Source: a virus | Direction: 5' to 3' (one strand) | DNA: 33,591 nucleotides | IMG/VR virus record: IMGVR_UViG_3300036900_000084 | Span: 1-33,591 of that record | In this document: positions 27,660 to 33,591 of the stretch, piece after piece | Layout: the number at the start of each line of letters is the position of its first letter | How positions within the stretch are numbered: position 1 is the first letter of the stretch | Notes under the pieces: generated by a model | The model's input: the letters and a program-made list of their open reading frames with translations, nothing else | What the model was told of the DNA's origin: nothing | Database searches by the model: none | Position numbers and translations under genes: made by a program

Positions 27660-29985
27660 AGTATTGATCTTCCCCGAGCGCCTCGCGCATCTCTATAATT
27701 TTAGCGCGAAGTTCGTCTGCAGCTTTTCTGTCATCATATGCTTTGTGTTGGGCTTCTGATTCACCGCGTGTGGATATCTCATCAAGTAGTTTCATATCGT
27801 TTTCATTAAACATAAACCTAGCGGCTGATGTGTCTGTGTCAAACACTTGCTGTGGAAGATTCTTGCCATCTGCTAAAAACAATACGCCATAAGTTGGTGG
27901 TAGCCCGCTTTGCGAAAGCATTGTGTATTTGTCACTTGAGGTAATTATACGCCCGCGTATTTCGTTACCCTCGGCGTCAATACGAATAGCAGGAATAAAG
28001 TTAACCTTGGGCACGTAGTACTGTTTAAACTCGCCTTCATCGCCGAGCCACACCGCGTTAAAGCCTTCTGGCACAGGCACTTTAACTTTTACAATTTCGT
28101 TGCTGGCAATACGCTTATCAGATAATATGTTGCCCTGTGGTTTAATTATGCCATCTGGAAATTTAAAGTAAAAACCGGTTGTTGAATCTGGATCATCAAA
28201 CGACTGCTTTTGCTCAATGAACAAGCGCTCGAGTTTATCTACCAAAACATTTTGTATATAGGTTTCGTTATTGCCATTTGGCCAGGTTTTTTCAATTGGC
28301 AAATATGTAACCATCTTTTGGCCATTAACATTGGTAAAGCCGTATAGACTTTGAATAACTTGTGTGGCCAGCTTTTCAGATGCCGCCCAATCGCCGCTGG
28401 CAACGTAGTTGCGCTTCATGGCGTTAAGGAAATCAGAAGCTATGCTTGGCGGTACTTGGTAGCCATTAAAGCCCGCTTGTGTTTGTGCCCATGCTAGTTG
28501 ATCGGACGTTGACTTCTTGCCGTTTGTCTTAAGCTCTTCTTCGAACATTTCTTCACGACGTTTAATGTCTTCGGGTTTTAGGTTGTCAACATTCTTGGTT
28601 GCATGCTCCCATGCTTCCAATGGGGTGGCATTGGCTGCTAACTGGTCGTTAATTATTTGGGCTTTCATGGCTGTTTTACTGTCGATGCCATCAACTGACA
28701 ACGGATTGTCTTGCAGTAACGACCTAAACAATTGCGCCGATTGCACGGCAACCTGAGCATCGTTACTGTTAATGCCAGCCTTTAGCTTGTTATTAAAGTA
28801 TGGCACCGTGGCTTGCACTTCGCGCGCAACCACGGCCTCGTCTGCCAAGTTGGGAGTGCCGCCCCCGCTGAGGGCTTTGACACGAGCATTAAAGCCGGTG
28901 TTAATTTCATCTGGTGTCATATTGGCAAGGGCAATTGAATTGTTAAAGTTTTTATTAAAATATTCAATTGCGCTATTGTCTTTTGTATTTTGTGCCAGCC
29001 ATTTGGCAACTGTTACCTCGAACTTCGAGTAACCAGACGCTGACAAATCCTCCTTGGCGGTAATCATGTCAGTTGGTGTTAGGCTGCCCTCGACTAACTT
29101 TTTGGTATAGTTATTTGTGACAATTGAATCATTGGCGTTAACCATACTTGAATATTGACTGTATGCCCCATATAAAGATTGCATACGCACTAGATTGTCA
29201 GCGGTTGGCGGAAGATTGGCCGCATCTTTTAATACTTGCTCTGCGCTGCCACTCTCAATTGCCTGGTTCATTTGAGCGCGAGATTTGGCGCCAATGACCT
29301 GCTTATCAACTTCGGTTAGAATTTCTTTCCGTGCGCCCTCTGAATAGTTCGTGCGCCCAAAGTCAGAGTTTAAAGAGCCTTTAACCTTGCTAACGGCCTC
29401 GTCACCCCCGGCTTCATCCCCATTGGCAATTAAGTCGGTCGCGTTCTTGATGCCAGAGTTAATCGACTGTTGGAATGTTTCTTTCTGGAATGTTAGGGCG
29501 CGCTTAAATACTTCTTCCTCTAGTTTATATTTGGAGGCTAAAAACGATTGTTCAAGTGCTGGCTTTAGAGCGTATGCAGTCTCACGAGTTAAGGTCGGCA
29601 TATTCTCTTGCATATATTGTGTGACAAACTTTTCATATGCGGCAACTGATTGGGCGCTTGGGTTTTTAAAAGCTTCAAATGCCGCCTTATTAATAACATT
29701 GGTGCCATTTTGTAAAGCGATATTGTATTCTTGCTCGTGGTAGGCTTTGTTAAATTCGGCATCAGATTTAGTGAACGCCGGTATCAAAGTGCGCCCAGGG
29801 ACGTTCCCTGCTTCGCGCCCAAGCTCGCGCGAGCGCTGGCTGGCTGCATTTTGTGCAACCTCTATGCCCAGGTCTGACCATATGTTGTACGAGTCTGATA
29901 GCCCCTTGGTGGCGCGTGCAAAGCCCGTTGCGGTCTCGCCAACTTCAATCTGGGTGCTGCGTTGGTATTCTGGTAAATCTGCCAT
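27652..29985 (-). CDS. Internal virion protein, T7 gp15-like
   Basis: The 777-residue protein is close to T7 gp15 (747) in length and lies in the same gene order. It opens MADLPEYQRSTQIEVGETAT and is mostly helical throughout, with clear segments such as NKAAFEAFKNPSAQSVAAYE, FKRALTFQKETFQQSINSG and a charged C-terminus (AHKAYDDRKAADELRAKIIE). No membrane segment or signal is apparent. In T7 gp15 forms the periplasmic tube of the ejectosome and helps pull DNA in. The start overlaps the preceding stop as TAATG, so the three core proteins should be made in a fixed ratio. Confidence 0.78.
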   Translation of the reverse strand: MADLPEYQRSTQIEVGETATGFARATKGLSDSYNIWSDLGIEVAQNAASQRSRELGREAGNVPGRTLIPAFTKSDAEFNKAYHEQEYNIALQNGTNVINKAAFEAFKNPSAQSVAAYEKFVTQYMQENMPTLTRETAYALKPALEQSFLASKYKLEEEVFKRALTFQKETFQQSINSGIKNATDLIANGDEAGGDEAVSKVKGSLNSDFGRTNYSEGARKEILTEVDKQVIGAKSRAQMNQAIESGSAEQVLKDAANLPPTADNLVRMQSLYGAYSQYSSMVNANDSIVTNNYTKKLVEGSLTPTDMITAKEDLSASGYSKFEVTVAKWLAQNTKDNSAIEYFNKNFNNSIALANMTPDEINTGFNARVKALSGGGTPNLADEAVVAREVQATVPYFNNKLKAGINSNDAQVAVQSAQLFRSLLQDNPLSVDGIDSKTAMKAQIINDQLAANATPLEAWEHATKNVDNLKPEDIKRREEMFEEELKTNGKKSTSDQLAWAQTQAGFNGYQVPPSIASDFLNAMKRNYVASGDWAASEKLATQVIQSLYGFTNVNGQKMVTYLPIEKTWPNGNNETYIQNVLVDKLERLFIEQKQSFDDPDSTTGFYFKFPDGIIKPQGNILSDKRIASNEIVKVKVPVPEGFNAVWLGDEGEFKQYYVPKVNFIPAIRIDAEGNEIRGRIITSSDKYTMLSQSGLPPTYGVLFLADGKNLPQQVFDTDTSAARFMFNENDMKLLDEISTRGESEAQHKAYDDRKAADELRAKIIEMREALGEDQYYD

Positions 29986-30479
29986 TATAGATTTTTACTC
30001 ACTGTCTTTTCTGGCATCTTATTGCCACCAAATATTTCGTTAAATGAAAACATGTTTAGCCCAGACTGTAGTTGTTTGGCAGCCCGGTTGGACTTAAGCC
30101 CGGCATGCTCGATGCGCTGTAAGCGTTTTAGGCTGTCAATGTAATTGCGTCTAAAGTCAGTGTTTAATTTGCGGGCGCGCTCATCTTCTCTGTAGGCACG
30201 ACCGGATGCTTCCATGATGGTGCGAGCCGAACCTTGACCCGCATTGGTGCCACGAGCGGCAAACACTGCCCGTTGGGTTGCCATGTTTTCTTGTAGGCGC
30301 GTTAAGTCTCCAAGCTGTTGCTGGGATGCAACTAATAACTCTTGTTGCATGCGCAAGTTAAGCTGCCCTTCTTCTAGTTTGTAGCCCAGGCCCTCAATCT
30401 TGTTTTGCTGTTTATTGGCATATAGATTTAGGCCGATACCGGCAGCTTGGGTCGCTAATAATAAATATGGGAACGCCAT
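29985..30479 (-). CDS. Internal virion protein, T7 gp14-like
   Basis: I place the start at ATG 30479, one base after the previous stop; a longer frame from 30512 begins inside that gene. The 164-residue product has a short hydrophobic N-terminus (FPYLLLATQAAGIGLNLYA, residues 3-21), a long Gln-rich helical part (LNLRMQQELLVASQQQLGDL; ENMATQRAVFAARGTNAGQG) with conserved-looking ARGTNAGQGSAR, and a basic C-terminal helix. The R-x-G-x-x-x-x-x-G-S motif is common in podovirus gp14-like ejection proteins. In T7, gp14 forms the outer-membrane pore of the ejectosome. T7 gp14 is 196 residues. Confidence 0.75.
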   Translation of the reverse strand: MAFPYLLLATQAAGIGLNLYANKQQNKIEGLGYKLEEGQLNLRMQQELLVASQQQLGDLTRLQENMATQRAVFAARGTNAGQGSARTIMEASGRAYREDERARKLNTDFRRNYIDSLKRLQRIEHAGLKSNRAAKQLQSGLNMFSFNEIFGGNKMPEKTVSKNL

Positions 30480-30480
30480 A

Positions 30481-33006
30481 CTAGGTCTCCATCTTGTACG
30501 AAAACGCCGCAATCGTAATTGGGAGCGGGTTTGCTTGTATAATCTCTAAATCATAGCTAAAGCTGTCCCATCCTTCCATTGGCGTATATAAATACACCCC
30601 CGTCTTTGGCTGCGGCACTTCATCTAGCACCACCTCTTGCATGTCAATTGTTGGAATGTTGCCACCCTGGATTGTCACCCCAATTGAATCCACGTACGCT
30701 ATGTACATTGCCCGGATGTGGGTGGGGCTGTATAACACCCCCATGACACCGGGAACTGACACAGGAAGAGGTACACCCTTGACGATAAACTGTGTGCCAA
30801 CTATAACTTCCAGCGCCCCAATCTCAAGTGTGATGGAGCCGTTAAAAACAACCTTATCAGTTAGCACATAGCCATCGGCCACAACCTTAACCACGCAACC
30901 GTTCAAATACTCAAGCCCGGTAATTACAGTTGTTGGCACGCTAAATGTTTTAACCTCCACACAATCCTGTCGAAAGTCAAAACTCACCTCTTCAAGATAT
31001 ATATTTTTGAAAAATGGCCAACCACTAACTGTGCTAGATACGCCCGCAGATGATATTAAGATTCGATTGGTGTCTGCATCAGCGTCCACCTTGTTGGTGT
31101 AGAGTGCAATAGTATTTGCATCCACACCCCGGCCAAACCAATATTGGGTAGTGTTAATCTGTGGGCTGGTTGTTGGCAATGTACCAATTGTTGCAAATGA
31201 CACTAGCGTTGACTGCGTTAACGATATACCGTGGGCAACTGCTGTTAGTGTATTGGCAACTGAACTAAAGCCGGTGATTGCAACTGCTGGAAGTTGTGCT
31301 GCAACTTCACGAACCACCAATATCCAACACCTGTCATTACCGGTAGTCACCCTTACAAATGATGATGGAATATCTAAACCATTGGAGTTAGTGTCGATCA
31401 CTTGCTGCGTCTTTGTGTCCATCAAAGACCAGCCCTTGACGTTTTGCTCTAGTAAGCTTTGAAACACCGCCATCGTGCCATCGGAATTGATAAAGAGGGC
31501 ATAGAAGCCATCTGTTGCAGTTGGTTGTGCAAAGGCTGCCATATCAATTACTTGTCTTATAAGATTGCTAGAGGGAACCGATATACTGTTTGTAACAAAT
31601 GCGGATTGGGTTATCTCCCAAATCATATTAATTACGTTATAAGCTTTATCTACAAATATAATCTGATTGTCTAAAAATATAGGTTGAATTGGAATTGCGC
31701 CAAACTTTGATTGCTCCGGGAAGGTGGCGTTCGTGGGTGTGATTGGCACTTCATTTAACACCGGGCTTGACTGGGTGTTAGTGTTAGTGTGTACAACCAA
31801 TGTGCGCGCTGATGTTAGCGCTTGTATAAAGCCCACACCCGAGCCATTTGGATAATTGGATATGGCATCATCATCTAGTTTCATCGAGTCATCAAAATTA
31901 TAGACATCGTTGACTACCGACAACCAGCGACCGTTTGGAATTGAGACCGTGCGCGCAAATACACTGCGTGATTGGTAGCTAGAGGCAAGGGCGGGCCACC
32001 CCCGCAAATCAGACCACGCAGGTTCACCCAGGAAGGCCAGGTTGCCAGGGATTGGGTCGGTGGATGTAAAGTCATCCACGGTAAAGCCCGTCACAGAGGT
32101 TGTGCTTGAAAAGCCGGTGATTCGCATCACGCCACCATTGCCGGTAAATAATCCACCAATCATCGCGGGTGTAAATATTGCAGCGCTCGCAGTTAGTGTT
32201 ATGTTACCGGTTGTTGCGCTAGGCGTAAAAGTAATTGCATCGTAACCGCCGCTAAAATCATAAGCTGGATAAAATTTAAAATTAATCGGACTAAGCGTCC
32301 AGGTGTTTTGTAGTGACAAAGTATTAACGCCAGCGCCGCCAGAGATAACAGTATAATAATTGATTCCGGCAGCAGCATCTTGTGCTGTACTATAAACTCT
32401 AACATTTGTAGTGGTCTCGGCTTTAATAAAATATGTAACGCCCACATAAATTGCAGGATTTGTCACAGGCAGTGTGCCTGTTGTTGTAAAGATGACAGGG
32501 TACACAACCTGGACGTCAATTGGTGTTGTGAGCTGTAGAAAATTGTTAACCGTGTCAACGCCAGAGATTGTATTTGGTGCATTGGCAGAGCGCACTAATT
32601 GATACGGCCTGATACGACTAGATGCTATGATTAACCTATCTTGTATTTGCGTTGGGCGTATGTTCTCAATATCTTCGGCAGTGTAGGGTGAGACAATAGC
32701 ATCTTCTACTAATATATTTTCAAGATATATTTGCAGCGTTAAATCTTGCCACACTAAAAGATAGGTGGAATTATCATCGTATATTAAGACACTTATTTCA
32801 GCCTCTAGCGGTCTGTTGGCATCTGTCAATGTAAGATTGGTTACATACTTGCTGCCCCAGCGCCCGGTAAAGCCGCCCTGTGGAATCACAAGCCCATTGC
32901 GCAGAAACTTAAGGGCTTTGTAGTAGCCCTCCCAGTCGGTACGCTGTTGTGTTTTGGGGTCTATTTCCCCGAGCGTGAAGTTGGCCTGATCATACTTAAC
33001 TTCCAT
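30481..33006 (-). CDS. Tail nozzle protein, T7 gp12-like (tail tubular protein B)
   Basis: The 841-residue protein starts at ATG 33006, sharing its A with the gp11 stop (TAATG); a start at 33111 would lie inside gp11. It begins MEVKYDQANFTLGEIDPKTQ, then KFLRNGLVIPQGGFTGRWG, the opening typical of podovirus tail nozzle or stabilisation proteins (F-x-x-G-E-x-x-P, then N-x-x-x-x-P-x-G-G-x-x-x-R-x-G). The rest is a beta-rich repeat protein with several Thr/Val-rich segments (TTPIDVQVVYPVIFTTTGTL; AVAITGFSSVANTLTAVAHG). T7 gp12 (794 residues) forms the hexameric nozzle below the gp11 ring. Confidence 0.85.
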   Translation of the reverse strand: MEVKYDQANFTLGEIDPKTQQRTDWEGYYKALKFLRNGLVIPQGGFTGRWGSKYVTNLTLTDANRPLEAEISVLIYDDNSTYLLVWQDLTLQIYLENILVEDAIVSPYTAEDIENIRPTQIQDRLIIASSRIRPYQLVRSANAPNTISGVDTVNNFLQLTTPIDVQVVYPVIFTTTGTLPVTNPAIYVGVTYFIKAETTTNVRVYSTAQDAAAGINYYTVISGGAGVNTLSLQNTWTLSPINFKFYPAYDFSGGYDAITFTPSATTGNITLTASAAIFTPAMIGGLFTGNGGVMRITGFSSTTSVTGFTVDDFTSTDPIPGNLAFLGEPAWSDLRGWPALASSYQSRSVFARTVSIPNGRWLSVVNDVYNFDDSMKLDDDAISNYPNGSGVGFIQALTSARTLVVHTNTNTQSSPVLNEVPITPTNATFPEQSKFGAIPIQPIFLDNQIIFVDKAYNVINMIWEITQSAFVTNSISVPSSNLIRQVIDMAAFAQPTATDGFYALFINSDGTMAVFQSLLEQNVKGWSLMDTKTQQVIDTNSNGLDIPSSFVRVTTGNDRCWILVVREVAAQLPAVAITGFSSVANTLTAVAHGISLTQSTLVSFATIGTLPTTSPQINTTQYWFGRGVDANTIALYTNKVDADADTNRILISSAGVSSTVSGWPFFKNIYLEEVSFDFRQDCVEVKTFSVPTTVITGLEYLNGCVVKVVADGYVLTDKVVFNGSITLEIGALEVIVGTQFIVKGVPLPVSVPGVMGVLYSPTHIRAMYIAYVDSIGVTIQGGNIPTIDMQEVVLDEVPQPKTGVYLYTPMEGWDSFSYDLEIIQANPLPITIAAFSYKMET

Positions 33007-33591
33007 TAGCCACCTGCAAAGGTTGATATGTAACGCTTGGAAATCATTGGCGCATTTTGTAGTGGTGTGTTTGGTCTGTTTTGCGCATCCGCAGCTAACG
33101 CCATACCCCAACGCTTTTCGCGCTCAGGTAATAAGGCTTGTTGGTATTGGACAGACTGTGCGTTGGTTAGCGTTAATGAGAGCGCCAAGTCAACGGCAAA
33201 AAAGTACCAAAAGTAATCTGGGAAGTTTTGCAACACTGGCATGAAAATGTATTCCATAAACAGTGGTTGGCCTTGATTGTTAAAGTTACTATAAAGCTTA
33301 TAGTTTTCGTAAACTTCGTAGTCATACATTTGCGGCCATAGATGTACAAGCTTTAAATAGTTTGGCGGAATCTCATAGGCATAATTCCAATAGCCACCCA
33401 CGGGTGCTGGCACAGTTAGCGAGAGTTCGATAATGGTTGTTGCAAAGCGCCAAAAGCCGGTTGACAACACAGATGGCAAATTAAAATCAAACATTTGCTC
33501 TGCTGCGGTTGTGAGCGCATCTTGATTGTCTAACGTAATGATTGGGCGCTTACCAAGCATCATTAGTGCATTTGAGACTACTTGTACTTTA
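33006..33591 (-). CDS. Tail adaptor protein, T7 gp11-like (main part, 5' end beyond window edge)
   Basis: The frame runs off the right end of the window. The first 11 bases of the gene are missing here but are present at 128-138, after the overlap. The full product is 198 residues. Landmarks are MMLGKRPIITLDNQDALTTA near the start, FWRFATTIIELSLT around residue 55, and PPNYLKLVHLWPQMYDYEVY at about 82-101, where the aromatic-rich loop matches the family's YxxPxDxLRxxxxxxx region. The C-terminal helix is charged (LLPEREKRWGMALAADAQNR). Its role is the ring adaptor between portal and nozzle. The TAA overlaps the next start. Confidence 0.88.
   Translation of the reverse strand, partial: KVQVVSNALMMLGKRPIITLDNQDALTTAAEQMFDFNLPSVLSTGFWRFATTIIELSLTVPAPVGGYWNYAYEIPPNYLKLVHLWPQMYDYEVYENYKLYSNFNNQGQPLFMEYIFMPVLQNFPDYFWYFFAVDLALSLTLTNAQSVQYQQALLPEREKRWGMALAADAQNRPNTPLQNAPMISKRYISTFAGG
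33465..33591. repeat. Right copy of 127-bp terminal overlap
   Basis: This copy is identical to 1-127. In an annotation of the circular genome one of the two should be removed. Confidence 0.95.

Noticed and set aside
1-33591. CRISPR array, insertion sequence, integrase or attachment site
   Set aside because: No regularly spaced repeats, transposase, or recombinase motifs were seen on either strand.

Overview
The window is a complete, circularly closed genome of a small tailed phage, very probably a short-tailed (podovirus-type) one. The last 127 bases (33465-33591) repeat the first 127 exactly, so the unique sequence is 33,464 bp and one gene, a T7 gp11-like tail adaptor, is split by the window edges. 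A 127-base overlap is what an assembler using 127-mers leaves on a circular or terminally redundant molecule, so it is more likely an assembly signature than a true terminal repeat. No chromosomal genes, tRNA, rRNA, IS or CRISPR are seen. The host cannot be named from the sequence; promoters of sigma70 type and ordinary Shine-Dalgarno sites suggest a bacterium with a standard housekeeping sigma factor.

Late genes lie on the minus strand and form one almost gapless block. Read 5'->3', it starts at 6187, runs down to 1, continues from 33464 and ends at 16875 (about 22.8 kb): small terminase subunit, three small or unknown proteins, portal, Bbp19-like protein, scaffold, major capsid protein, a head or fibre structural protein, a strong UUCG terminator, then gp11-, gp12-, gp14-, gp15-, gp16- and gp17-like tail and ejection proteins in T7 order, a second Gly-rich adhesin, six small proteins, a transglycosylase-like lysin and the large terminase subunit. 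The capsid gene has its own promoter and a structured 5' leader. The terminator sits before gp11, matching the place of T7 T-phi.

Early genes occupy the plus strand from 6308 to 12055. They are mostly small and unrecognised, but include an SPFH/band-7 membrane protein, zinc-binding small proteins and a metallophosphoesterase. The replication and control region (12141-16951) has a minus-strand winged-helix protein that may be the initiator, a minus-strand operon headed by a probable ribbon-helix-helix regulator, and a divergent plus-strand operon with an ERF single-strand annealing protein and an SSB-like protein. No RNA polymerase, DNA polymerase, primase, helicase, integrase or recognisable CI-like repressor is present. 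The phage therefore combines a T7-type virion with dependence on host RNA polymerase and replisome.

The most striking non-coding feature is a divergent promoter at 6234-6276 that is dyad-symmetric about base 6255. The -35 boxes face each other three bases apart and the -10 boxes are mirror images, so early and late transcription start from one mutually exclusive site. A near copy of this architecture lies at 14190-14232, between the replication gene and a candidate small RNA. Other points of interest are tandem Gly-rich adhesins, an in-frame internal start that could give membrane and soluble forms of one protein, and a convergent coding overlap at the 3' end of the terminase gene.
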